NCBI GenBank assembly: GCA_031290535.1
Contig: JAITNI010000225.1
Location: 1 to 6,069, forward strand
Reading direction: 5' to 3'
Origin: Zoogloeaceae bacterium
Lineage (GTDB): Bacteria; Pseudomonadota; Gammaproteobacteria; Burkholderiales; Rhodocyclaceae
DNA: 6,069 nucleotides
Numbering within the stretch: the first letter of the stretch is position 1; every line of letters starts with the position of its first letter. Position numbers and translations under genes: made by a program. The notes beneath the pieces were generated by a model, which was given only the letters and a program-made list of their open reading frames with translations, was not told the origin of the DNA and made no database searches. Below, piece after piece: positions 1 to 5,937 of this stretch.

Positions 1-517
1 GCACTGCGGTTGCCGTCAGCGAAACGGGCACATTGTCGTCATGCCAGAGCAATTCCACGACCTGAAACTGGGTGTCGTCTTCCAGTGTGATTTGTTGCAG
101 GTCGTGCATTCCGACGCCGATGGTGTGCACCTGATCGAGCAGCACTTCCCGCCCGCAAAGAATCTGCTCCGGCAAGGCGAGGTTCATGAGTTGAAGGGCG
201 ACGCCCAGCGCCTCATCCTCGTTGTCGGCGGTATGGATGCCGATGCGGACATTGAGCCGGACGCCGGATACCGGCGGCAGATCGCTGATGCGCCGCTGAA
301 CTTCAATCGCCGCCAGACTGGCTTCGGAGAGGGTCGGGAAGCGCATATTGATTTGCTGGCTCTGCCTGGACTCCAGGGTTTGTCCGCGAAAGCTGCTGCC
401 AGAGGTTTCAATGCGTTTGAGGTAGCGCTCGATGGTGTGGGTCATTTCGTCCACGCCCAACTGCCGATTCGCCAGACGCCCGCCCCCCAGCACTTCAGTA
501 GAGATGATTGTGACCAC
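1..517 (-). CDS. Degenerate class III nucleotide-cyclase-like protein, N-terminal part (runs off left edge)
   Basis: 172 codons are visible on the minus strand with no stop before the window edge. The likely start is GTG at 517-515, seven bases after a GGAGGG ribosome site at 530-525; a TTG one codon upstream would be only four bases away. The protein resembles a class III adenylate/guanylate cyclase domain: an N-terminal strand-helix, a helix rich in Ala/Glu at residues 63-77, the signature R-I-G-I-H-T at 91-96, then A-L-G-V-A-L-Q-L-M-N-L-A and P-E-Q-I-L at 116-120, closing with V-V-E-L-L-W at 153-158. That closing motif is typical of proteobacterial cyclase-like domains followed by an FHA domain, so an FHA domain may lie beyond the edge (inference). 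The two metal-binding aspartates expected near residues 5-9 and 50-55 are not visible (I-S-T-E-V-L and S-R-Q-S-Q-Q instead), so it is probably a non-catalytic signalling domain. It is divergent from the STAS-hslVU operon. Family assignment is fairly sure; function is unknown. Confidence 0.72.
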   Translation of the reverse strand, partial: MVTIISTEVLGGGRLANRQLGVDEMTHTIERYLKRIETSGSSFRGQTLESRQSQQINMRFPTLSEASLAAIEVQRRISDLPPVSGVRLNVRIGIHTADNEDEALGVALQLMNLALPEQILCGREVLLDQVHTIGVGMHDLQQITLEDDTQFQVVELLWHDDNVPVSLTATAV

Positions 518-524
518 CAAGTGT

Positions 525-530
525 CCCTCC
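525..530 (-). promoter_or_regulatory. Ribosome binding site of the cyclase-like gene
   Basis: On the minus strand this reads GGAGGG. It is seven bases upstream of the GTG at 517 and four bases upstream of the alternative TTG at 520, which favours the GTG start. Confidence 0.6.
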
Positions 531-555
531 AGAATATTTGTATGAAAACCCGTGC

Positions 556-564
556 ATGATAACA
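556..564 (-). promoter_or_regulatory. Candidate extended -10 promoter for the cyclase-like gene
   Basis: The minus strand reads TGTTATCAT, an extended -10 (TGN) followed by TATCAT, which matches five of six bases of TATAAT. No good -35 box is seen 16-18 bases upstream, as is common for extended -10 promoters. It would start transcription near 549, giving a leader of about 30 bases. This is a pattern match only. Confidence 0.35.
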
Positions 565-566
565 AA

Positions 567-601
567 ACTGACGTGGTTTCGTGCGACAGCTTATCGTCAG
601 T
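567..601. repeat. 7-bp inverted repeat in the divergent promoter region
   Basis: ACTGACG at 567-573 is matched by its reverse complement CGTCAGT at 595-601, with 21 bases between. The repeat lies just upstream of the candidate minus-strand -10 and would cover its -35 region, a typical place for an operator. Seven-base arms can occur by chance, and the regulator is unknown. Confidence 0.2.
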
Positions 602-675
602 CCTCCGTATTCGCGCCGGAACAACAAGTAAAGCGGGGGCGAGAGACGCTTTTTTCTCTTTTAAATTGAGAGGCA

Positions 676-704
676 TTGTGTCAGAGGGCGGAATGTGCTA
701 AAAA
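676..704 (+). promoter_or_regulatory. Candidate sigma-70 promoter of the STAS-hslVU operon
   Basis: A weak -35 (TTGTGT, 676-681) is followed after 17 bases by an extended -10, TGC plus TAAAAA at 696-704. Transcription would start near 711, leaving a leader of about 19 bases before the ATG at 730. No sigma-32-like box (CTTGAA with CCCCAT) was seen, although hslVU is heat-shock controlled in E. coli. This is a pattern match with moderate spacing support. Confidence 0.35.
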
Positions 705-718
705 GAGCCGTCTTACCT

Positions 719-724
719 AGGTGG
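719..724 (+). promoter_or_regulatory. Ribosome binding site that fixes the STAS gene start
   Basis: AGGTGG differs by one base from AGGAGG and lies five bases before the ATG at 730. It overlaps the in-frame GTG at 721, which therefore cannot use it, so ATG 730 is the better start. No other purine-rich site is placed to serve GTG 721. Confidence 0.55.
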
Positions 725-729
725 CACTC

Positions 730-1911
730 ATGGTTCTATCGTTTTTCAAAAAACCCGAGAAGATGCCGGAGCGCGTGGCGATCCGGCCTGACGGGACGCC
801 CGCGCCGAAGCAGGAAAAAGCGCCGCCCGCTGTTGTGGAGGCGCCGCCGGAGGCTGATTTTTCCGAAATCAGCACCTTCTATGAGGGCGGCAGTTATGGC
901 ATGGAAATTCAGGAGGAAACAGACACCTTCGCGGAAATGAGCGAGCATGTGGCGATTTCCTACGCCAATGCGGGCGCGGCGTCGGTGCGCGGGATGCTGG
1001 AGTCGCTGGTCAAAGGCAACAACGACCCGAGCGCGCTCAAACTCTGGGCCATGCTGTTCGATCTGTTGCGGATTCAGGGGGAGCGCAAGGCGTTTGACGC
1101 GCTGGGCATGGAATTCGCCAAAGTCTGCGAGCTGTCGCCTCCTTCCTGGGATCTGGGGGTGGAGCATAAGCCGGAGGCGGACAGCGGCGAGACCGGAGTC
1201 GCCAGCAGCGTGGCCTTGCAGGGTACAATCGTGGGCGATAACCCGCTATTTGGCAATCTGTTGCAGGCGATGAGCAAGGGAGAAGCGCGGACGCTGGATT
1301 TCGGGCGGCTGGTGGGTCTGGATGGGGAAGCCGCCGCCAAATTGGCCAAGATTCTGAATCAGGTGCGTCGGCGGGGGCTGGCATGGGAATTGGCGGGTGC
1401 GGCAGGGCTTGCCACCCGGCTGGCGAATCGCGCCGTGACCGGGCAACGTCAGAATGAATCGCTCTGGCTTCTGCTGCTGGAACTGTATCAGTTTCTGGGG
1501 CAGGAGGCGGAGTTTGAGGAACAGGCGTTGAATTACGCCATTACTTTTGAAGTCTCGCCGCCTGCTTGGGAGGTGTTCAAGACGCATACGGCGGCGAAAA
1601 AGGCGGTTTCTGCCGTCGCGCCCACCAAAAGCACCGAGAAAAAACTGGAAGTTGCCGCACGGCTGGAGGGCGAGATTCTCCAGCACGATTTCAGCGCCAT
1701 TCAGCCGCATCTGCTGCCGGGCAAGGAATGCCGCCTGGACTTTTCCGGCGTCACCCGCCTGGATTTTGTGAGCGCCGGGGCGCTGGTGGAACTGATTCGC
1801 GGCTCTGGGTGCAAGGCGGTCATTATTTATCATCCCAATCGGCTGGTGGCTGAACTGATGCATATCACGGGCGTCGATCAGGTGGCCAGCATCGAAATTT
1901 CCAAACACTGA
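730..1911 (+). CDS. Tandem STAS-domain protein encoded upstream of hslV
   Basis: 393 residues from ATG 730; an in-frame GTG at 721 would add three. The protein has no signal peptide or membrane segment and is probably cytosolic. Residues 1-45 form a basic then Pro/Ala-rich variable region. Two similar halves follow: a helical module (about 105-141) plus a STAS-like domain (about 162-231), then a second helical module (about 245-281) plus a second STAS domain (about 311-383). The helical modules share about 12 of 37 residues, including the opening L-W and the closing S-P-P-x-W. The second STAS domain has the usual L-D-F-S-G-V core strand and L-D-F-V-S-A-G-A turn, with Ala where SpoIIAA-type anti-anti-sigma factors carry the phosphorylated Ser. 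STAS domains normally bind protein partners or nucleotides; the partner here is unknown. The stop lies 11 bases before hslV, so the genes are almost certainly cotranscribed. The STAS assignment is good; the role is not known. Confidence 0.82.
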   Translation: MVLSFFKKPEKMPERVAIRPDGTPAPKQEKAPPAVVEAPPEADFSEISTFYEGGSYGMEIQEETDTFAEMSEHVAISYANAGAASVRGMLESLVKGNNDPSALKLWAMLFDLLRIQGERKAFDALGMEFAKVCELSPPSWDLGVEHKPEADSGETGVASSVALQGTIVGDNPLFGNLLQAMSKGEARTLDFGRLVGLDGEAAAKLAKILNQVRRRGLAWELAGAAGLATRLANRAVTGQRQNESLWLLLLELYQFLGQEAEFEEQALNYAITFEVSPPAWEVFKTHTAAKKAVSAVAPTKSTEKKLEVAARLEGEILQHDFSAIQPHLLPGKECRLDFSGVTRLDFVSAGALVELIRGSGCKAVIIYHPNRLVAELMHITGVDQVASIEISKH

Positions 1912-1922
1912 GGTCTTTTTTC

Positions 1923-2459
1923 ATGCAGCAATATCACGGCACCACGATCCTGTCGGTGCGGCGGGGCGATGTTGTCGCCATGGGCGGCGATGGACAGGTG
2001 ACGCTGGGCAACATGGTGGTCAAGCAGACGGCCCGGAAAATCCGTCGCCTGTATCACGACCGCATTTTAACCGGCTTTGCGGGCGCGACGGCGGATGCCT
2101 TTACGCTGCTGGATCTGTTTGAGTCGAAGCTGGAAAAGCATCAGGGCAACCTGATGCGGAGCGCTGTGGAACTGGCGAAGGAATGGCGTACCGACCGTAT
2201 GTTGCGGCGTCTGGAAGCCATGCTGATTGTGGCGGACAGGGAGCGCACGCTGGTGATTACCGGCAATGGCGACGTGCTGGAGCCGGAACAGGGCATTGCC
2301 GCCATTGGTTCCGGCGGCGCTTACGCGCAGAGCGCGGCGCGGGCGCTTCTGGAAAATACCGACCTGTTGCCGCTGGAGATGGTCAAAAAATCCCTGGAAA
2401 TCGCTGCGGAGACCTGTATTTACACCAATAAAAATTTCACTCTGGAAGTTCTCGAATGA
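1923..2459 (+). CDS. hslV: HslV (ClpQ), peptidase subunit of the HslUV protease
   Basis: 178 residues, the usual family length. HslV is an N-terminal-threonine peptidase related to proteasome beta subunits. It forms two stacked hexameric rings capped by HslU and degrades misfolded and regulatory proteins in the cytoplasm. The sequence begins M-Q-Q-Y-H-G-T-T; cleavage before T7 would expose the catalytic Thr. Counting from that Thr, Asp17 and Lys33 (precursor D23 and K39) are present as required, as is the G-S-G-G loop (precursor 129-132) needed for substrate binding. The short leader before Thr-Thr is typical of betaproteobacteria. The start is ATG 1923, served by GAGG at 1910-1913, which overlaps the stop of the STAS gene, with nine bases of spacing. 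Its stop overlaps the hslU start in an ATGA, so translation is probably coupled. Identification is very secure. Confidence 0.97.
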   Translation: MQQYHGTTILSVRRGDVVAMGGDGQVTLGNMVVKQTARKIRRLYHDRILTGFAGATADAFTLLDLFESKLEKHQGNLMRSAVELAKEWRTDRMLRRLEAMLIVADRERTLVITGNGDVLEPEQGIAAIGSGGAYAQSAARALLENTDLLPLEMVKKSLEIAAETCIYTNKNFTLEVLE

Positions 2460-3793
2460 GCACCATGACGCCCCAGGAAATCGTGCAGGAACTGGACAAA
2501 CACATTGTCGGCCAGGCCAGCGCCAAGAAAGCCGTTGCCATCGCCCTGCGAAACCGCTGGCGGCGTTCGCAGGTTGCGGAGCCGCTCTGTTCCGAAATCA
2601 CGCCGAAGAACATCCTGATGATCGGGCCGACAGGGGTGGGCAAGACCGAAATCGCCCGTCGCCTCGCCCGTCTGGCGAACGCGCCCTTCATCAAGGTGGA
2701 AGCGACCAAGTTTACCGAAGTGGGCTATGTGGGCCGCGATGTGGACACCATCATCCGCGATCTGACGGAAACCGCCGTCAAGAGCCAGCGCGAGGTCGCC
2801 ATGCGCGAGGTGCGCGCGCGCGCCGAGGACGCCGCCGAGGAGCGGGTGCTGGACGCCCTCCTGCCGCCCGCCCGCAACGCCGGATTTTTCGCTGAAAACG
2901 GCAACAGCGAAGATCAGAGCGGCACGCGGCAAAAATTTCGCAAAAAGCTGCGCGAAGGCGATCTCAATGACAAAGAGATTGACGTTGAAGTGGCGCAAGT
3001 CTCCATGCAGGCGGAAATTTTCGCGCCGCCGGGCATGGAGGAACTGACCGGCCAGATTCAGGACATGTTCCAGAACATGTCGGGCGCGCGCAAGAAAAAC
3101 CGCAAGCTGAAAATCCGCGAAGCCCTGAAACTGCTCGCCGACGAGGAAGCCGCCAAGCTGGTCAATGATGAGGAAGTCAAACTGACGGCGCTGAAGAACG
3201 TCGAGCAGAACGGGATTGTCTTTCTGGATGAAATCGACAAAGTCGCCAGTCGCGGCAGCACTCAGGGAGCGGATGTCTCCCGTCAGGGTGTGCAGCGCGA
3301 TTTGTTGCCGCTGGTGGAGGGCACGACGGTGTCCACCAAATATGGCATGGTGAAAACCGACCACATCCTGTTCATCGCCTCCGGCGCGTTCCATCTCGCC
3401 AAGCCTTCTGATTTAATCCCGGAACTGCAAGGCCGCTTTCCCATCCGGGTAGAGCTGGATTCCCTTTCGGTCGCCGATTTCGAGCGCATCCTGACCCAGA
3501 CCGACGCCTGCCTGACCCGCCAGTATCAGGCGCTGCTGGAAACCGAGGGGCTGCAACTGGAATTTGCCGCCGACGGCATCCGCCGTCTGGCGGAAATCTC
3601 GTTTCAGGTCAATGAAAAAACCGAGAACATCGGCGCCAGACGGCTCTACACGGTACTGGAAAAACTGCTGGAAGACGTTTCCTTCACGGCGGACAAGGCC
3701 GAATCGCCGTCCGTGCATGTCGACAGCGCCTATGTAAATACTCGCCTGAACGAACTGGCGGCGGATGAGGATTTGTCGCGCTATGTGCTGTAG
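2456..3793 (+). CDS. hslU: HslU (ClpY), ATPase subunit of the HslUV protease
   Basis: 445 residues, full length for the family. HslU is a hexameric AAA+ unfoldase that feeds substrates into HslV. Visible motifs in order: Walker A G-P-T-G-V-G-K-T (57-64), pore loop G-Y-V-G (90-93), the inserted I domain (about 110-243) with its charged helices, Walker B V-F-L-D-E-I-D-K (255-262), a sensor-1 region around F-I-A-S-G-A-F (306-312), the arginine finger in G-R-F-P (R327), and sensor 2 in G-A-R-R-L (393-397). The last residues, E-D-L-S-R-Y-V-L, match the C-terminal tail that inserts into HslV and activates it, so the protein looks intact. The start ATG 2456 overlaps the hslV stop by four bases and has GGAAG at 2444-2448. 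A second in-frame ATG at 2465 is a less likely start. The gene is followed by a strong terminator. Confidence 0.97.
   Translation: MSTMTPQEIVQELDKHIVGQASAKKAVAIALRNRWRRSQVAEPLCSEITPKNILMIGPTGVGKTEIARRLARLANAPFIKVEATKFTEVGYVGRDVDTIIRDLTETAVKSQREVAMREVRARAEDAAEERVLDALLPPARNAGFFAENGNSEDQSGTRQKFRKKLREGDLNDKEIDVEVAQVSMQAEIFAPPGMEELTGQIQDMFQNMSGARKKNRKLKIREALKLLADEEAAKLVNDEEVKLTALKNVEQNGIVFLDEIDKVASRGSTQGADVSRQGVQRDLLPLVEGTTVSTKYGMVKTDHILFIASGAFHLAKPSDLIPELQGRFPIRVELDSLSVADFERILTQTDACLTRQYQALLETEGLQLEFAADGIRRLAEISFQVNEKTENIGARRLYTVLEKLLEDVSFTADKAESPSVHVDSAYVNTRLNELAADEDLSRYVL
3062..3081. repeat. 20-bp near-perfect palindrome inside hslU
   Basis: GACATGTTC (3062-3070) and GAACATGTC (3073-3081) are exact reverse complements separated by CA. 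The palindrome lies within the coding sequence for D-M-F-Q-N-M-S in the I domain. The residues are plausible for HslU, so it may simply be a by-product of codon choice. Confidence 0.4.
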
Positions 3794-3842
3794 GCGTGAG
3801 ACGCTGAAAGCAGGGATTGCGAACCTGTCGTCAGGGTGACTG

Positions 3843-3879
3843 AGCAAAAAAGCCCGGAATTTTCCGGGCTTTTTTTGCT
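3843..3879. terminator. Bidirectional intrinsic terminator between hslU and lysA
   Basis: GCCCGGA (3852-3858) and TCCGGGC (3863-3869) form a strong GC stem around a four-base loop. It is flanked by six A on the left (3846-3851) and seven T on the right (3870-3876), with AGC and GCT closing the pairing outside these. Read on plus it ends the STAS-hslVU transcript; read on minus it ends the lptM-lysA transcript. The hairpin starts about 50 bases after the hslU stop and about 16 bases beyond the lysA stop. Confidence 0.93.
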
Positions 3880-3894
3880 TGGTGTCGCGCCAAA

Positions 3895-5211
3895 TCATGC
3901 CGTTTCCGGCGCAGGCGGCAGGCTTTCCAGCGCGTATAACTCCGCGATATTTTCCCGTCGCCGGATGAGGTGGGTTTTGTCGCCATCCACCAAGATTTCC
4001 GCCGCGCGCGGGCGGCTGTTGTAGTTGGAACTCATGCTCATGCCGTAAGCGCCAGCGGACATCACCGCCAGCAGGTCGCCCGCCGCAAGGGCGAGGGGGC
4101 GGCTCAGACCCAGAAAATCGCCGCTTTCGCAGACAGGGCCGACCACGTCAAAGATGGGGGCTGGCGCGTCGCTTTGGCGCTGGGAACGCTGGACAGGCAA
4201 AATGTCGTGCCAGGCTTGGTACAGGGCGGGACGCATCAGGTCATTCATGGCGGCGTCGATGATGGCGAAATTTTTTTCCTCGCCGGGCTTCAGGTATTCC
4301 ACCTTCGTGAGCAGCACGCCCGCGTTGCCCACCAGCCGCCGCCCCGGCTCGACCATGATTTTGAGCTTTTTACGGCCTGTCAGTTGGTCAAGCAGCGGCG
4401 TCAGGTAGGCGTCGATTTCCGGCGGCGCATCTGTGCCCTGATAAGGAATGCCCAGACCGCCGCCCAGATCGAGATGGCGGATGGGGATGTTGCGTTTTTC
4501 CAACAGATCCAGCAGCGCGAGCAGGCGTTCCAGTGCCTCGGCAAACGGGGCGACAGAGAGAATCTGCGAGCCGATATGGCAATCAATGCCTTCCACCGCC
4601 AGATGCGGCAGCGCGGCGGCGCGTTCGTAGAGGCGCGGCGCTTCGGCAATGGGGATGCCGAATTTGGCCGTCTTGAGGCCGGTGGAGATGTAGGGGTGCG
4701 TTTGCGGGTCTACGTCGGGATTGACGCGCAGGCTGACGGGCGCGGTTTTGCCCAGACGTCCGGCGACGGCGTTCAGGCGGTCGAGTTCGGCGGCAGATTC
4801 CACGTTGAAGCACAAAATACCCGCATTCAGGGCGAGTTCCATTTCGGCCTCTGTCTTGCCGACGCCGGAGAACACCACCCGGCCTGCGACGCCCGCAATC
4901 CCGGCGCTGGCGGCCAGTACGCGCTGCAATTCGCCGCCGGAGACAATATCAAACCCCGCGCCCAGACGGGCAAAAAGATTCAGAATCGCCAGACTGGAAT
5001 TGGCCTTGACCGCATAACAGATGAGCGCATCGGCGCTGGCGGGGTGTTGTGCCAGCGTCTGCTGAAAAGCCTGCCACTGGGCGGTCAGCGCGGCGCGGGA
5101 ATACACATAGAGCGGCGTGCCGAAGCGGGCAGCGATTTGAGCCAGGGGGACATTTTCCGCATACAGGGTGTCCTGCCGGTAGGCAAAATGGGGGGAAGCG
5201 ACGGTGTTCAT
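3895..5211 (-). CDS. lysA: Diaminopimelate decarboxylase
   Basis: 438 residues. LysA is a PLP enzyme that decarboxylates meso-diaminopimelate to L-lysine, the last step of lysine synthesis in the cytoplasm. It has the fold-type III TIM barrel followed by a C-terminal beta domain. Seen in order: the PLP lysine in Y-A-V-K-A-N (K69), S-G-G-E-L (91-95), H-I-G-S-Q (212-216), the phosphate-binding G-G-G-L-G (250-254), E-P-G-R (288-291), and the active-site C-E-S-G-D (361-365) supplied across the dimer interface. G-A-Y-G-M-S-M-S-S-N-Y-N (387-398) near the C-terminus is also typical. Nothing essential is missing. The ATG at 5211-5209 overlaps the lptM stop by four bases (ATGA) and has only AGGA directly before it, so translation probably depends on coupling to lptM. 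Confidence 0.97.
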   Translation of the reverse strand: MNTVASPHFAYRQDTLYAENVPLAQIAARFGTPLYVYSRAALTAQWQAFQQTLAQHPASADALICYAVKANSSLAILNLFARLGAGFDIVSGGELQRVLAASAGIAGVAGRVVFSGVGKTEAEMELALNAGILCFNVESAAELDRLNAVAGRLGKTAPVSLRVNPDVDPQTHPYISTGLKTAKFGIPIAEAPRLYERAAALPHLAVEGIDCHIGSQILSVAPFAEALERLLALLDLLEKRNIPIRHLDLGGGLGIPYQGTDAPPEIDAYLTPLLDQLTGRKKLKIMVEPGRRLVGNAGVLLTKVEYLKPGEEKNFAIIDAAMNDLMRPALYQAWHDILPVQRSQRQSDAPAPIFDVVGPVCESGDFLGLSRPLALAAGDLLAVMSAGAYGMSMSSNYNSRPRAAEILVDGDKTHLIRRRENIAELYALESLPPAPETA

Positions 5212-5387
5212 TCCTGACTTTTCGGGGGCGTGTTAACATTCACATCGGCGGGGGAGGGGGCTGATCTGGAAATCTGGTCAATCAGCGGCGGCGGCACGGA
5301 GCCAGCGGGTTTTTCCAGCGCGCCTTTGGCGCCGCAGGCGGCGCACAGGACGAGCAGGGAGAGGGGCAGAATAAAGGAACGCATCAT
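5208..5387 (-). CDS. lptM: LptM-type small lipoprotein (LPS translocon maturation)
   Basis: 59 residues from ATG 5387; a second ATG follows directly (5384), and either could be used. A short signal peptide (M-M-R then a hydrophobic stretch to L14) ends in the lipobox L-C-A-A-C, with C18 as the lipidated cysteine. The next residues, G-A-K-G-A-L, match the conserved C-G-x-K-G-x-L start of mature LptM (YifL), followed by a Pro-rich disordered tail. In E. coli LptM helps the outer-membrane LptD/LptE LPS translocon fold with correct disulfides. Cysteine at lipobox position -3, normally Leu, is unusual. The gene overlaps lysA by four bases and is divergent from cyaY, a widely conserved neighbourhood that supports the call. 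No clear ribosome site is seen. Confidence 0.85.
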   Translation of the reverse strand: MMRSFILPLSLLVLCAACGAKGALEKPAGSVPPPLIDQISRSAPSPADVNVNTPPKSQE

Positions 5388-5407
5388 GATGAATCGAACA
5401 AGAACAC

Positions 5408-5413
5408 AGGAGG
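5408..5413 (+). promoter_or_regulatory. Ribosome binding site of cyaY
   Basis: A perfect AGGAGG lies 11 bases before ATG 5425, slightly farther than ideal. The nearer ATG at 5414 is out of frame and soon closes. In-frame ATGs at 5386 and 5389 lie upstream of this site and would add about 12 residues that do not match the CyaY family. Confidence 0.55.
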
Positions 5414-5424
5414 ATGGTAGCACA

Positions 5425-5739
5425 ATGGAGGAACAGGAATTCACCCGGCGCGCCGGACAGGTCTTTGCCCAGATCGAGGCGGTGCTGGAGGGGGTGGAAA
5501 AAGGGCTGGATTATGAGCGGGCCAGCGACGGCATTCTGGAACTCGACTTTGACGACGGCAGCCAGATGGTGATTCACCGCCACGCTGCGAACCGGGAAAT
5601 CTGGGTGGCGTCAAAAAATGGCGCTTTTCACTTTCGCTGGCAGGGCGAAAACTGGCAGGACACCCGCGACGGCACGCTCCTGTGGCCGCGTCTGGGAGAA
5701 CTGGTCTCAATGCAGGCGGGGGTGTCAGTGTGTTTTTGA
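5425..5739 (+). CDS. cyaY: CyaY, bacterial frataxin
   Basis: 104 residues, close to the 106 of E. coli CyaY. Frataxin binds iron and the cysteine desulfurase IscS, and modulates iron-sulfur cluster assembly in the cytoplasm. The N-terminal helix carries an acidic ridge (E2, E3, E5, E18, E22, E25, D29, E31). The beta sheet follows with L-E-L-D-F-D-D-G-S (38-46) and the conserved I-W-V-A-S-K-N-G-A-F-H-F (59-70). The conserved tryptophans W60, W77 and W87 are all present. The start is chosen by family length and by AGGAGG at 5408-5413. Its start codon is only 37 bases from that of the divergent lptM, so any promoter must overlap the lptM coding region. No terminator with a T-run follows; instead there is a region of inverted repeats. 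Confidence 0.95.
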   Translation: MEEQEFTRRAGQVFAQIEAVLEGVEKGLDYERASDGILELDFDDGSQMVIHRHAANREIWVASKNGAFHFRWQGENWQDTRDGTLLWPRLGELVSMQAGVSVCF

Positions 5740-5781
5740 GGGGGCGGGCGGTTCATCGAAGAAACAACACGTTCAACAAGG

Positions 5782-5836
5782 GGCGGGTTTGCTCCCCTCT
5801 TGAAAGCGGAACCCGCCTTCGGCCTGGTCAGGGGAG
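5782..5836. repeat. Interleaved inverted repeats after cyaY (possible pseudoknot)
   Basis: GGCGGGTT (5782-5789) pairs with AACCCGCC (5810-5817). CTCCCCT (5792-5798) in the loop of that hairpin is complementary to AGGGGAG (5830-5836) downstream. The two pairings interleave and could form an H-type pseudoknot in RNA from either strand. There is no T-run, so it is not a classical terminator. It may be one unit of a dispersed intergenic repeat, which this window alone cannot show. Confidence 0.4.
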
Positions 5837-5845
5837 GATCATTTG

Positions 5846-5860
5846 CTGCGCTACGCGCAG
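5846..5860. repeat. Short perfect hairpin in cyaY downstream region
   Basis: CTGCGC and GCGCAG form a six-base-pair stem with a three-base loop (TAC). An alternative overlapping stem, GCAGG (5857-5861) with CCTGC (5868-5872), would compete with it. The role is unknown. Confidence 0.4.
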
Positions 5861-5884
5861 GATTTTACCTGCCCACCTGTGTAG

Positions 5885-5917
5885 GCACACGGGCACAGCA
5901 ATGTCGCACCCGTGTGC
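5885..5917. repeat. 9-bp inverted repeat, possible transcript-end hairpin
   Basis: GCACACGGG (5885-5893) pairs exactly with CCCGTGTGC (5909-5917) across a 15-base loop. It lies 20 bases beyond the stop of the minus-strand gene ending at 5938 and about 145 bases after cyaY. No T-run follows on either strand, so a simple intrinsic terminator is not supported. It may stabilise RNA ends or be part of a dispersed repeat. Confidence 0.5.
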
Positions 5918-5937
5918 TGTCCGGGCGAACGGGGCGG

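Noticed and set aside
41..559. A 172-residue open frame on the plus strand
   Set aside because: It lies antisense to the cyclase-like gene, whose minus-strand frame has recognisable family motifs and a good ribosome site. The plus product matches nothing I recognise and reflects GC-rich codon bias.
638..671. T-rich/AT-rich stretch before the STAS gene as a terminator or promoter (TTTTTT and TTAAAT)
   Set aside because: No GC stem precedes the T-run in the right orientation and no acceptable -35 box is spaced from TTAAAT; the extended -10 at 696-704 is a better candidate.
2811..2823. Alternating CG tract in hslU that might form Z-DNA
   Set aside because: It is short and fully explained by codons for Val-Arg-Ala-Arg-Ala in a GC-rich gene.
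2420..3394. A 324-residue minus-strand frame opposite hslU
   Set aside because: It is a shadow of hslU with low-complexity composition rich in His, Phe, Gln and Arg and no family motif.
3970..5217. A 415-residue open frame on the plus strand
   Set aside because: It is the exact antisense of lysA, whose active-site motifs are all intact. Long antisense frames are expected in GC-rich genes with G/C third positions.
5230..5424. In-frame N-terminal extension of cyaY reaching back through lptM
   Set aside because: This stretch is antisense to lptM, does not match frataxins, and the family length and the AGGAGG at 5408 both support ATG 5425.
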